From the NCBI GenBank assembly GCA_018658715.1, contig JABHUQ010000005.1, positions 1-36,919 of the forward strand: a stretch of DNA of 36,919 nt, written 5' to 3'. Shown piece by piece: positions 1-7,730 of this stretch (the stretch's first letter is position 1; the number at the start of each line of letters is the position of its first letter). The notes under the pieces were generated by a model. The model ran no database searches. It had not been told where the DNA came from and saw nothing but the letters and a program-made list of their open reading frames with translations. A program made the position numbers and the translations under genes. This DNA is from Fidelibacterota bacterium (lineage in GTDB: Bacteria > Fidelibacterota > Marinisomatia > Marinisomatales > UBA1611).

Positions 1-331
1 ATTTAACGGACAATCGCGGAATACTCAATGTGCCTGACTTTTTAGGAAGAAATGTCCACGATAGAACACGCGAACTTGTCATTCGCCCATTCACCCATTG
101 AATATTCGTTTGTTGCCCCGGCCCACTGACTAAATCAAAATATTTGAGAATAGGTGAAATATCTACATCGGGCATATCGTCTGAGTCTACTGCTTCAATT
201 TTAAATGTAACAGTCTCCCCTATTGTAATCCGTGTTGCATCCACTGTAGCATTAATCGTTTGCCCACCTAGGTTAGAGCTAATCATAAATGCCCAAATCA
301 TTGTTGAAATGCTCCATTTGACGTATCGCAT
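1..331 (-). CDS. batD: BatD-like protein, N-terminal part (cut by window edge)
   Basis: I read 110 codons from the ATG at 329-331 to the left edge; the rest of the gene lies outside the window. The product begins with a signal peptide of about 23 residues (basic start, hydrophobic core, ending near SNLGGQ). A beta-rich segment follows, with a TITIGETVTF-like strand pattern as seen at the start of BatD oxygen-tolerance proteins. Known family: BatD is a large periplasmic protein anchored by a C-terminal membrane helix, and it works with BatA/B/C in Bacteroidetes and spirochetes. The gene starts 7 bases after the batC stop, as in the usual batA-B-C-D order. The name rests on N-terminal style plus position. 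Confidence 0.75.
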   Translation of the reverse strand, partial: MRYVKWSISTMIWAFMISSNLGGQTINATVDATRITIGETVTFKIEAVDSDDMPDVDISPILKYFDLVSGPGQQTNIQWVNGRMTSSRVLSWTFLPKKSGTLSIPRLSVK

Positions 332-338
332 TATAAGT

Positions 339-1166
339 TTACCAGTCTTTTTCCAGTTTACGCGTTTTTGCCCTAGATATTTGGCGTTTCTGGTTAATTT
401 GCTCTTTATCTTTTAATGCATTTAAAATGGCTTCAGCTTGAACACGGTCATCACTTTTGGGCTGTCCTTCTTTGTTCTCACCTGTCTCGCTAGATTGTTT
501 TTCTTGTTCTTTCTGTTCTTCAGATTCATTTTGTTTTGATTGTTCTTGATCTTTTTGATCTTGCTTTTCTTCTGAATTCTGATTTTGTTCTTCTTGCTTA
601 TTGTTTTGATCTTTTTTACTTTGATCTTTATTCTCTTGATTCTCATTTTCTTGGTTTTGAGAATCTTGATTTTGTTCCTTATCGTTCTTTTCTTCTTTTT
701 TATCCTTATCTTGATCTTTATTTTGCTGTTGTTGCTGTTGTTGCTGTTGTTGCTGTTGGAGCATTTGCTTTACAGTTTCATAATTATAGCGAGCATCTTC
801 ATCTTTTGTATTTAATTCTAATGATTTTCGATAAAAGGCTAATGCTTCTTCCAATTTTTGTTGATCATGTAAAATATTTCCCATATTAAACAATGCTTTT
901 GATTGAAGCTCTTGGTTATCACTCTCCATAACTTGATTGAAAGATTCAACTGCTCTTTCAATATCTTTTTGTTGGTAAGCAGAAGCACCTAGTCCAAAAT
1001 GAGCACTCAAATCATTTTCACGTTTTAATAATATATTTTCATAATATGATTGCGCTTTATCAAACTCTTTTTTGTCATAATGAGATTGCCCCCTGTCTTG
1101 AGGAAAAATAACACTCAATACAATGACTAAAAATATAGACTGTTTTTTAATCATGGACATTTTCAT
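339..1166 (-). CDS. batC: BatC-like TPR protein with poly-glutamine and charged low-complexity region
   Basis: The protein has up to 275 residues. A signal peptide covers roughly residues 6-24, and TPR-like helical repeats span about 28-130 (for example the A-x-x-Y/F spacing in SAHFGLGASAYQQKD and ALFNMGNILHD). Residues 137-148 are twelve consecutive glutamines, followed by about 90 residues rich in K, D, E, N and Q. The end is a conserved-looking basic tail with ILNALKDKE and a terminal LEKDW, typical of BatC. It overlaps batB by 20 bases. Three ATG codons (1166, 1160, 1154) could start it; MIKKQ at 1154 gives the cleanest signal peptide. Family role: periplasmic TPR partner of the BatA/BatB von Willebrand proteins, with no enzymatic role known. 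The disordered middle is unusually long and biased. Confidence 0.85.
   Translation of the reverse strand: MKMSMIKKQSIFLVIVLSVIFPQDRGQSHYDKKEFDKAQSYYENILLKRENDLSAHFGLGASAYQQKDIERAVESFNQVMESDNQELQSKALFNMGNILHDQQKLEEALAFYRKSLELNTKDEDARYNYETVKQMLQQQQQQQQQQQQNKDQDKDKKEEKNDKEQNQDSQNQENENQENKDQSKKDQNNKQEEQNQNSEEKQDQKDQEQSKQNESEEQKEQEKQSSETGENKEGQPKSDDRVQAEAILNALKDKEQINQKRQISRAKTRKLEKDW
723..758 (-). repeat. CAA/CAG microsatellite encoding twelve glutamines
   Basis: Twelve consecutive Gln codons, arranged on the minus strand as four copies of a 9-base CAA-CAG-CAA unit. The tract lies in frame inside batC, so a gain or loss of whole codons would change only the length of the linker. Slippage is plausible, but the sequence alone does not show it. 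Confidence 0.9.
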
Positions 1167-2154
1167 TTTCTGCTTTTGTTGGAAGTACTAACCCTATAAA
1201 AAATAATATCAATGAAATCAGTGTTGGAATTTGGTAACGGTCTTCATATTCGGAAAATTCATGCGTACTAACTATTCTTTTTTCCATATGATCTATGGCA
1301 TAAGCAATATCATCCGCGGTATCACTGTTATTAGAAAAACGGAAATAATGACCACGGCCTGCATCAGCAATTTCTTTTAAGATCGATTCATTCAACATGG
1401 TTGTAATTAATTTACCTGTTTTATCTCGTTTGTACTCTTGTGAATTTTTATTTGAAATTGGAATTAATGAACCTGTTTTTGACCCTACACCAACCGTATA
1501 AATAGACATACCAGTTTCTGCAGCTTTACGTGATATATCAATAGCTTTTCCTTCATGATCTTCTCCATCGGTAACAAGAATTAATACTTTGTATTTTTCA
1601 CTTTCTTCTGTGAATGCTGATAATCCTGTCTCCAAAGCAGTACTTAATGCTGTTCCTTGAGTAGGGATCATTTGCGTATCAATATCATTCAGAAAGAGTT
1701 GAGCAGCTTCATAATCCGTTGTCATGGGCAAATACAGATGGCTAGACCCAGCAAAAACAATAATTCCAACTCTATCTCCTTTCAATCCACGAATGAGTCG
1801 AGATATTTCAAATTTAGCTTTTGCAATTCGACTTGGTTTTACGTCCGTGGCATCCATACTCACTGATGTGTCCAATGCAAAAACAAGATCCACGCCTTTA
1901 CGCTCCACCGGTTTAATCCGTGTACCAATTTGTGGACCTAGAATTGCCAAGCCTAGGAATAGAAGTCCCCAGAAAAAGAAGCGGTTTTTCCATGTTAATC
2001 TTAACATATCTAAACTTGAAAAAAGATGAGTCTGCACTTTCTTACTCATTCCGGGAAACAAGATTAACTGTTTCTTTGATCTAAAAGACCAAATCACCCA
2101 AAGGAGAATAAATAGCCCAAGAAGGAAAAAACAATATGGATATCGAAATGCCAT
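1147..2154 (-). CDS. batB: BatB-like von Willebrand factor A membrane protein
   Basis: The protein has 335 residues. There are two N-terminal hydrophobic helices (about 8-23 and 58-74), then a von Willebrand factor A domain, and a final membrane helix near 312-330. The metal-ion-dependent adhesion site (MIDAS) is complete: D95-x-S97-x-S99, a threonine at 168 in the PTQGTA loop, and D196 in the VTDGED strand end. The start codon shares one base with the batA stop (TAATG), suggesting coupled translation. Family: BatA and BatB are paralogous membrane-anchored vWA proteins whose domains face the periplasm; they contribute to aerotolerance or envelope stress resistance in some species, with an unclear molecular role. 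The more divergent of the two vWA genes by position is called BatB. Confidence 0.88.
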   Translation of the reverse strand: MAFRYPYCFFLLGLFILLWVIWSFRSKKQLILFPGMSKKVQTHLFSSLDMLRLTWKNRFFFWGLLFLGLAILGPQIGTRIKPVERKGVDLVFALDTSVSMDATDVKPSRIAKAKFEISRLIRGLKGDRVGIIVFAGSSHLYLPMTTDYEAAQLFLNDIDTQMIPTQGTALSTALETGLSAFTEESEKYKVLILVTDGEDHEGKAIDISRKAAETGMSIYTVGVGSKTGSLIPISNKNSQEYKRDKTGKLITTMLNESILKEIADAGRGHYFRFSNNSDTADDIAYAIDHMEKRIVSTHEFSEYEDRYQIPTLISLILFFIGLVLPTKAENENVHD

Positions 2155-3125
2155 TAGGTTCTACTCCTAAAAATTGACCTATTTAATATTTTGGATAAAA
2201 GCCCAAAAATAAAAGCTGGTAAAAGAAACCAAATATATAAATCTTTATGTCTCGTAAATGTTTTTACTTCTATTTCTGATCTCTCCAAAGAATCGATTTC
2301 TTGATATATTTCTCTTAGAGCATCAGTGTATTTTGCACGAAAATATTTACCATCCGTCTTCTTGGCAATCTGTTTTAATGTTTCTTCATCAATCTCATTT
2401 CTGATTAATCCGCGCCCTGGAATACGTGTTGTTGATTTATCCGTCCCAATACCAATAGTATAAATTTTTATTCCAAATTCTGCAGCCAAATCAGATGCAG
2501 TAATTGGGTCCAATTCACCTGCATTATTACTTCCATCTGATAATAAAATCATAACTTTACTTTTTGCATGGCTTTGGCGGAGTCTATTTGTTGCATTTGC
2601 AATAGCCATCCCTATGGCAGTTCCATCATAATCTCGCGTAGCTACTTTAACTTCACTTAATAGTCCTTTCAAAACAGACATATCAATCGTTAAGGGACAT
2701 TGAATAAATGTTTGCCCTGCAAAAACCAATAATCCGATTCGATCACCCTTACGCTCTGATATAAATTCAGTTGCTGTTTTTTTAGCTGCTTCAAGTCGAT
2801 TGGGTTTAAAATCATCTGCCAACATACTGCTACTAATATCTAAAACCATTACCATATCAATTACTTCCATTTTGGATTCTTCCATATGGTCAACTAATTG
2901 AGGTCTCGCTAGACCTAAAATCATCAATATAAGTACACTTATATTTAATCCCAACAAGATACGATGACGATTTTTCCCTCGATTAGAAAATGCTTTTTTA
3001 AATGTTGCTGAAGAAGAAACTTGGATGGTGCCTTCTTTGAATTTTCCTGTGCGATTATACCAAAACAAAAAGACAGGAATAAATCCTAGAAATAATAAAT
3101 AAATAGGGTTTTGAAATGAAATCAT
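2154..3125 (-). CDS. batA: BatA-like von Willebrand factor A membrane protein
   Basis: The protein has 323 residues, with membrane helices near 7-23, 56-72 and 298-316 around a vWA domain. The MIDAS residues are present: D96-x-S98-x-S100, T169 in DGTA and D197 in LSDGSN. The conserved ARPQ turn after the second helix (73-76) is characteristic of BatA. This is the first gene of the bat unit here. Its ATG (3123-3125) follows a terminator-like hairpin for the preceding tatA unit, so a promoter should lie within about 3129-3195. MoxR ATPase and DUF58 genes, which usually precede batA, are not seen upstream of it. Assignment to the family is firm; the physiological role is inferred from relatives. 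Confidence 0.88.
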   Translation of the reverse strand: MISFQNPIYLLFLGFIPVFLFWYNRTGKFKEGTIQVSSSATFKKAFSNRGKNRHRILLGLNISVLILMILGLARPQLVDHMEESKMEVIDMVMVLDISSSMLADDFKPNRLEAAKKTATEFISERKGDRIGLLVFAGQTFIQCPLTIDMSVLKGLLSEVKVATRDYDGTAIGMAIANATNRLRQSHAKSKVMILLSDGSNNAGELDPITASDLAAEFGIKIYTIGIGTDKSTTRIPGRGLIRNEIDEETLKQIAKKTDGKYFRAKYTDALREIYQEIDSLERSEIEVKTFTRHKDLYIWFLLPAFIFGLLSKILNRSIFRSRT

Positions 3126-3195
3126 TTAGGGATTAGGACTATGTGTTTTAAACTTTACGATTTTATTAAAATTTGGTTCCACAAATCTGGCCAAA

Positions 3196-3239
3196 ATAAA
3201 AGGCCGATGAACAGATAAATCTAGTGCATTGGCCTTTAT
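3196..3239 (-). terminator. Terminator-like hairpin after tatA
   Basis: On the minus strand a 7-bp stem AAAGGCC/GGCCTTT (3199-3205 with 3231-3237) encloses a 25-base loop and is followed by TATTTT. It sits between the tatA stop and batA and would end the long yicC-to-tatA unit. The long loop makes it a moderate rather than strong intrinsic terminator. The rest of 3126-3265 shows no gene with a credible start; it probably also holds the batA promoter, but I see no clear promoter motif. Confidence 0.5.
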
Positions 3240-3265
3240 GAAATATGGAAAATATGACTAAGAAT

Positions 3266-3502
3266 TTATTCTGAGGTATCCTCTTTTTTCTCAGATGCGT
3301 TATTCACTGTGTCTTCTACATTTTCAATTTCTTTTTTTGCGCCATCCACTGCCCCTTTAAATTCATTGATCCCTTTACCAAGACCTTTAGCTAATTCAGG
3401 TAAGCGTTTTGCACCAAATAAAAGCAGTACTATGAGCAAAATGAGAATAATCTCTCCTGTACCCAAATTAAATACTGCATATATGACTTCATTTTGATTC
3501 AT
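3266..3502 (-). CDS. tatA: Sec-independent protein translocase subunit TatA/E
   Basis: The protein is 78 residues long from the ATG at 3500-3502, which has a good GGAG Shine-Dalgarno six bases upstream; an in-frame TTG at 3514 is less likely. It has one hydrophobic helix ([19 protein letters not shown]), then the hallmark [16 protein letters not shown] hinge and amphipathic helix, then an acidic tail. Known role: TatA oligomers form the pore that carries folded, twin-arginine proteins across the inner membrane, together with TatC (and TatB where present). No tatC is in the window. The gene is the last of the long minus-strand unit and is followed by a hairpin. TatA and TatB cannot be fully separated by eye, but the short length fits TatA/E. 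Confidence 0.92.
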   Translation of the reverse strand: MNQNEVIYAVFNLGTGEIILILLIVLLLFGAKRLPELAKGLGKGINEFKGAVDGAKKEIENVEDTVNNASEKKEDTSE

Positions 3503-3520
3503 AAATAACTCCAATTGTTT

Positions 3521-3808
3521 CTATCTAAAATATCTCAAAAAATAGTAAGCGGAAGAAAATCCGATTACACTTGTGAAATTTACTTTAATTGATAACCCGA
3601 ATTTAAGTGTAATCACCTTTAGGTCTAGCATAATGACACCTAAATCATTTCCGACTAATCCTGCCAAATCAAACTCAAAACTTGTAAGGAAAAAATCTTT
3701 CACAACGCCATCTGGCAAAAAGGTTCCAATTAATTCTCCTATAATACCTCCCAGAGCTGCTCCAAGAAATAATCCTACTATAATGAGCGATATTGTCCTT
3801 TTATTCAT
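3521..3808 (-). CDS. DUF4321-type small membrane protein
   Basis: The protein has 95 residues, with a glycine-rich hydrophobic N-terminal helix (ISLIIVGLFLGAALGGIIGEL) and a second hydrophobic segment at the C-terminus (FTSVIGFSSAYYFLRY). The middle, with GVVKDFF and DLKVITLKFGLSIKVN, resembles the DUF4321 family, whose function is unknown to me. It lies 8 bases after pssA and 18 before tatA, so it is very likely co-transcribed with phospholipid and export genes. That hints at an envelope role but proves nothing. The ATG is the first codon and there is no better alternative. Confidence 0.75.
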   Translation of the reverse strand: MNKRTISLIIVGLFLGAALGGIIGELIGTFLPDGVVKDFFLTSFEFDLAGLVGNDLGVIMLDLKVITLKFGLSIKVNFTSVIGFSSAYYFLRYFR

Positions 3809-3816
3809 ATCAGAAA

Positions 3817-4587
3817 TTAAGACTCATTTTTGTTTGACTCATGAAAATTTTCTTCATGTACGGGATGGTTTCTTTGCACAGCCATCCACCGGAATAAATT
3901 CCAACTAATATAAAATAGTGATAATGGAAGAAGCACGTACCCTTGCCATATACCTAAAGAGATTACCGTTAATATGAAAGCGATGAGTAAAAATGAATTT
4001 GTAGTTCCTGACTTAAATGACAATAAAGGAAATTTTGAAAAAGGAACAGAACTCACCATTAAAAAGCCCAAAATAGCAACTAATACTAATGCAGTCCTTG
4101 GGTCACCATGATCCCCATTAACTTCTAAATTGAAAAATAAATAGGCAAATAATGTTATAGTCGCAATTGGTGTTGCAAGTCCAATTGTATAATGTTTAGC
4201 TACATCAGGATCTTGATCAATATTGAATTTGGCTAAACGAATAGTCCCAAACATGAGTGGCAAAAAACTATACATAGCTCCTAGAATCGGTGGTAATCCA
4301 GCTACATAAAGTTTATATACAAGTACGGAAGGGACAATACAAAATGAAACTGTATCTGCCATGGAATCAAATTCAACTCCAAATCGTGATGATATTCCTA
4401 ACATACGAGCGATTTTCCCGTCAGAAACATCTAAAATTCCTGCAATAAGAATGAAAATACCAGCTAAAACAACTTGGCCCTCCATTATAAGCCCTATTGA
4501 AACAAAACCTAAAAACATATTTAGAACAGTTAAAAAGTTCGGTATAAACCTTTTTCTGGCTAATTTCCTTTTTTCCTTTTTATCCAT
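3817..4587 (-). CDS. pssA: CDP-diacylglycerol-serine O-phosphatidyltransferase
   Basis: The protein has 256 residues, which is normal for the membrane (Gram-positive/Bacteroidetes) type. The CDP-alcohol phosphotransferase signature is intact: D53, D56-G57, A60-R61, G70, D74, D78. Several hydrophobic segments follow, consistent with a multi-pass inner-membrane enzyme. It condenses CDP-diacylglycerol with serine to give phosphatidylserine, the substrate of the Psd encoded immediately upstream; the two genes overlap by 8 bases. The ATG at 4585-4587 has an AGGAG site six bases before it, inside the end of psd. Together pssA and psd make phosphatidylethanolamine. Confidence 0.93.
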   Translation of the reverse strand: MDKKEKRKLARKRFIPNFLTVLNMFLGFVSIGLIMEGQVVLAGIFILIAGILDVSDGKIARMLGISSRFGVEFDSMADTVSFCIVPSVLVYKLYVAGLPPILGAMYSFLPLMFGTIRLAKFNIDQDPDVAKHYTIGLATPIATITLFAYLFFNLEVNGDHGDPRTALVLVAILGFLMVSSVPFSKFPLLSFKSGTTNSFLLIAFILTVISLGIWQGYVLLPLSLFYISWNLFRWMAVQRNHPVHEENFHESNKNES

Positions 4588-5218
4588 TCCATTCTCCTAT
4601 AATAGACTGATTACCCGTTACCTTTTGTCCCATTTCAACTTTAATATTTACATTCATGGGTAATATTAAATCCGTACGAGATCCAAACATGATAAAGCCT
4701 AATCGATCTCCTTTAGACATCTGGTTTCCTTCTATGGCATAGCAATGAATCCGGCGAGCTACTAGTCCGGCTATTTGTCTCAAACCAACTTTCCCCCGAT
4801 TAGTAGATATTTCAATGACAGTTTGTTCATTCTCATCAGAAGCTGCATGATCAAAAGCCGCTAAAAATTTTCCTTTTTTATAAAAAACAGATTCGAATTT
4901 TCCATCGATAGGCATCCGATTAGTATGAACGTTAAATACATTTAAAAAGATTGAAATGAGTTGTCGCTCTTCACCCGTAATGGAGTCAGTGATTGATTTA
5001 ATTGCAACAATCTTTCCATCCGCGGGTGAAACAATTTTATCATCACCTTCTGGAATAGAACGATATGGATCTCTAAAAAAGTTTAATGAAAATAAAAATA
5101 GAAATAAAAAGATATACCCTATCCAAGCCATGTTTCCTTCAGTAATAACGCTAAAGGAAATGAATGCCAACGCCAAACTTCCAATTAATATATATCTGCC
5201 TTCTGGTGCGAGTCTCAA
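4580..5218 (-). CDS. psd: Phosphatidylserine decarboxylase (short, archaeal-type)
   Basis: The protein has 212 residues, the length of the short Psd subfamily. An N-terminal membrane region (about 8-48) precedes the catalytic domain with SPADGK (64-69), NVHTN (97-101, conserved His98) and FGSR (178-181). S180 is the expected self-cleavage residue that becomes the pyruvoyl cofactor. The enzyme decarboxylates phosphatidylserine to phosphatidylethanolamine at the inner membrane. The start is a TTG at 5216-5218 that overlaps the htrA stop as TTGA. A strong AGGAG seven bases upstream supports it, and no ATG is nearby. Its product partner pssA follows directly. Confidence 0.93.
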   Translation of the reverse strand: MRLAPEGRYILIGSLALAFISFSVITEGNMAWIGYIFLFLFLFSLNFFRDPYRSIPEGDDKIVSPADGKIVAIKSITDSITGEERQLISIFLNVFNVHTNRMPIDGKFESVFYKKGKFLAAFDHAASDENEQTVIEISTNRGKVGLRQIAGLVARRIHCYAIEGNQMSKGDRLGFIMFGSRTDLILPMNVNIKVEMGQKVTGNQSIIGEWNG

Positions 5219-6294
5219 TCGAATGCTCCTAATTTTAATTTTACAGTTTTGTATTTTCCATCACGATATATTTTTAATTTAAGAATATCGCCTGATCGTT
5301 TATCCATTTCAGAAATAATATTTCTAATATCTTTAGGTTGTTGAACTTTTCTTCCAGCAACTTTAACAATCACATCACCCGGCGTAAGTCTAGCTTGTTC
5401 TGCAGGACTACCTTGCTCAACTTCAACAACGATGACACCTTCGTTTAAATCTAATTCTAAATAACGTGCTAGACTGCGACTTAAAGGTTGTACCCCTAAA
5501 CCTGTTCTAAAACTCCGGTTAATTCGCCCATCAATTTTTAGTTCTTCAGCAATATCAATTGCTTGATTGATTGGAATAGCAAACCCAATTCCAATGGACC
5601 CTTTGTAGGCATTATTTCCAGTAAATATAAATGTATTGATTCCAATAACGTCGCCAAGAGCATTCACTAATGGACCACCGCTATTACCCGGGTTAATGGC
5701 TGCATCTGTTTGAATCATATCTTGGAAGACTTTCCCTGATTCTTGACGTCCAAAATTCATGTGGGTTGCACTAATGATGCCTGCACTGGCTGTGGGTTGA
5801 TCACTAATATCAAATAAATTGAATGGATTACCCAATGCAATCACCCATTCACCAATAATAATATCATCAGAATCTCCAAATTCAGCATAGGGGAAATTTT
5901 TTCCATCTAACTTTAGTAGAGCTAAATCCGTTGTTTGATCAAAACCAATAATTTCTGCATCGTATTCATATCCGCCTGTTAAGGTAACGGTTATTTCTAC
6001 TGCATTTTCAATCACATGGAAATTTGTTAATACATAACCGTCAGGGCTAATGACCACACCACTACCGGATGATTGAGAAGGAATATTCATTCCTGATGGT
6101 GGCAGAAAGAAAGAAAAGAAAGGATCTCGGTAATACATTTGTTGATTCTGGACTACATTAATACTCGCAACCGAGGGTCCAACCTTTTTTATGGCACGAG
6201 TAATAGCCGTTTCTCTTCCTTGAGATACATCGCTAAATGCAATGCTAACCCATGTGACAATTATTAATATGATTTTAAATTTTTGTTTATGCAT
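5215..6294 (-). CDS. HtrA/DegP-like periplasmic serine protease with one PDZ domain
   Basis: I prefer the ATG at 6292-6294 (359 residues) because it begins a clean signal peptide (MHKQKFKIIL to SIAFS); a longer reading frame upstream lies inside truA. The trypsin-like domain carries the triad H93 (LTNFHVIENA), D123 (TTDLALLKL) and S205 (NPGNSGGPL). A single PDZ domain covers about 265-355, with the carboxylate-binding loop near RTGLGVQPL. Role: periplasmic protein quality control, degrading or chaperoning misfolded envelope proteins, sometimes through signalling cleavage. With one PDZ it resembles DegS/HtrA more than DegP (two PDZ), but a cleavable-looking signal rather than a long anchor leaves that open. 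It overlaps truA by 8 bases and psd by 4. Confidence 0.9.
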   Translation of the reverse strand: MHKQKFKIILIIVTWVSIAFSDVSQGRETAITRAIKKVGPSVASINVVQNQQMYYRDPFFSFFLPPSGMNIPSQSSGSGVVISPDGYVLTNFHVIENAVEITVTLTGGYEYDAEIIGFDQTTDLALLKLDGKNFPYAEFGDSDDIIIGEWVIALGNPFNLFDISDQPTASAGIISATHMNFGRQESGKVFQDMIQTDAAINPGNSGGPLVNALGDVIGINTFIFTGNNAYKGSIGIGFAIPINQAIDIAEELKIDGRINRSFRTGLGVQPLSRSLARYLELDLNEGVIVVEVEQGSPAEQARLTPGDVIVKVAGRKVQQPKDIRNIISEMDKRSGDILKLKIYRDGKYKTVKLKLGAFD

Positions 6295-7018
6295 AATCCA
6301 CTCGATCAAGGAATAATCCTTGCGCTGGTGCCTTGTAAATTTGGACATTTTTCTGTGGAGAATCCAACAAATCCTTTATTTCCTTCAATGACATTGAACC
6401 ATAATTATTTTGAATAGTACACCCAACGATATATCGAACCATATGGTGGAGAAATCGGTTTGCCCATATTGAAAAGACTATCATTCCATTGTCTCTTTTC
6501 CATCCTGTATCATATATAATACATTGAGTATGTGCCAATTCTTCATTGAATTTACTATAGGATAAAAAATCATGTGTCCCACAAAAAATATTAGCACACT
6601 CATTTAATAGATCAATTTTTAGTGATTTTGTCATCCAACATTGATTACGATAAGCTAATTTTTGTTCTGACATGCATTGATATCGATAATGTCGTTTTAT
6701 AGCAGTAAACCTTGCATGAAAAGAATCATCTACTATTTCTAATGTCATTATTCGACAATCTTTTGGTAAATGTCCATTTATTGCGTTTTTTAAAGATGAC
6801 TCATCCAAGCGAGTTTCAAGATCAAAATGGGCTACTTGTCCTGTTGCATGAACACCCGTATCCGTCCGACCTGCTCCATTCACAATAATACGAGATTCAT
6901 TTGAGAATGAAAGCAGTGCTTTTTCAATTTCTCCTTGTACAGTGCGATCTTTGGATTGAAGTTGCCATCCAAAAAAAGCAGACCCATCATATTGAATCTT
7001 TATTTTATATCGCGCCAT
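6287..7018 (-). CDS. truA: tRNA pseudouridine(38-40) synthase TruA
   Basis: The protein has 243 residues, the usual bacterial length. The catalytic loop NGAGRTDTGVHA (47-58) contains the nucleophilic D53; the N-terminal KIQYDGSAFFGWQ and the C-terminal NRFLHHMVRYIVG segment are also family hallmarks. It converts uridines 38-40 of the tRNA anticodon stem-loop to pseudouridine. The ATG start overlaps the ecfT end by 14 bases, and the end overlaps htrA by 8, so expression is probably tied to the long unit. Nothing unusual is seen in the active site. Confidence 0.95.
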   Translation of the reverse strand: MARYKIKIQYDGSAFFGWQLQSKDRTVQGEIEKALLSFSNESRIIVNGAGRTDTGVHATGQVAHFDLETRLDESSLKNAINGHLPKDCRIMTLEIVDDSFHARFTAIKRHYRYQCMSEQKLAYRNQCWMTKSLKIDLLNECANIFCGTHDFLSYSKFNEELAHTQCIIYDTGWKRDNGMIVFSIWANRFLHHMVRYIVGCTIQNNYGSMSLKEIKDLLDSPQKNVQIYKAPAQGLFLDRVDYA

Positions 7019-7730
7019 AAAATTCTAGTATGCCATATGTAAGCATGATAGCTGAAATAATGAGCCCATCATAGATTGTAAGTGGATTATATGGATAAAC
7101 ACCCCTTCTTGATTGTTTACCGTATCCACGAAGAACCATTACTTGAGTTAATTGTTCTGATTTTTTAAGACTATTATGGATGAAATAAGGTAATTCATTT
7201 GAAAAAGATTTTATTTTGTCCATTCGAGTTTCTGGCAAGGATAATCCTAGAGATTTTCTTCCACTAAAAATATGCTCCCATTCAGATTGAAGATTGGGTA
7301 AAAATCGTAATATAGTTTCTATGAAGAGAATAAAATCCTCTCCTAATTTTCCATTAAAGCCAAGTTGAAGTCTGGCACTTCTTAAAGCGGTAATTATATG
7401 CGTTTTCTTTTCTGATAATAAATAAAAAGACATTAAAGAAACCATAATCCACAATCTCATTGTTGCCATAGAAAAATGGAATAATATTTCATTCCAAGTC
7501 ATATGTGTAAATAATAATGAAATCCCAATAAAGGTGAATCCCAATATGGGAAAATAAATAATAAATGGTTTAACTTTTTTTAACCATACTGAAAATTTAT
7601 TTTTTTGAACCCAAGCAATGATACTTAAAATGGGAATAAAAAGAAATAAATGCTCAACTTGATGGATGAGTAATGGCGCTAAAGCTAGATTGAAATAAAG
7701 AATAAATTCTGTAATTGGGTTCAATTTCAA
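7005..7730 (-). CDS. Energy-coupling factor transporter T component (EcfT/CbiQ-like), orphan
   Basis: The preferred start is the TTG at 7728-7730, which forms a TTGA overlap with the preceding stop and has GGAG nine bases upstream; an in-frame TTG at 7745 is an alternative. The product is about 241 residues with several hydrophobic helices. Between and after these are the cytoplasmic coupling motifs SGRKSLGLSL and VMVLRGYGKQSRRG, which resemble the paired Arg-containing signatures of EcfT proteins that bind the ATPases. EcfT partners with ABC ATPases (EcfA) and a substrate-binding S protein for vitamin or metal uptake. None of these partners is in the window, so the substrate cannot be inferred. 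The gene lies between a DUF5683-like gene and truA. Confidence 0.75.
   Translation of the reverse strand: MKLNPITEFILYFNLALAPLLIHQVEHLFLFIPILSIIAWVQKNKFSVWLKKVKPFIIYFPILGFTFIGISLLFTHMTWNEILFHFSMATMRLWIMVSLMSFYLLSEKKTHIITALRSARLQLGFNGKLGEDFILFIETILRFLPNLQSEWEHIFSGRKSLGLSLPETRMDKIKSFSNELPYFIHNSLKKSEQLTQVMVLRGYGKQSRRGVYPYNPLTIYDGLIISAIMLTYGILEFYGAI

Noticed and set aside
585-815. Hydrophobic Leu/Ile-rich plus-strand frame opposite batC
   Set aside because: It is the complement of the Q/E/K/D-rich low-complexity region; complementing such codons gives Leu/Phe/Ile runs automatically.
3126-3257. Open frame of 43 codons on the minus strand between tatA and batA
   Set aside because: It has no start codon before codon 22, overlaps the terminator-like hairpin, and resembles no family I know. 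An open stretch this short is expected by chance.
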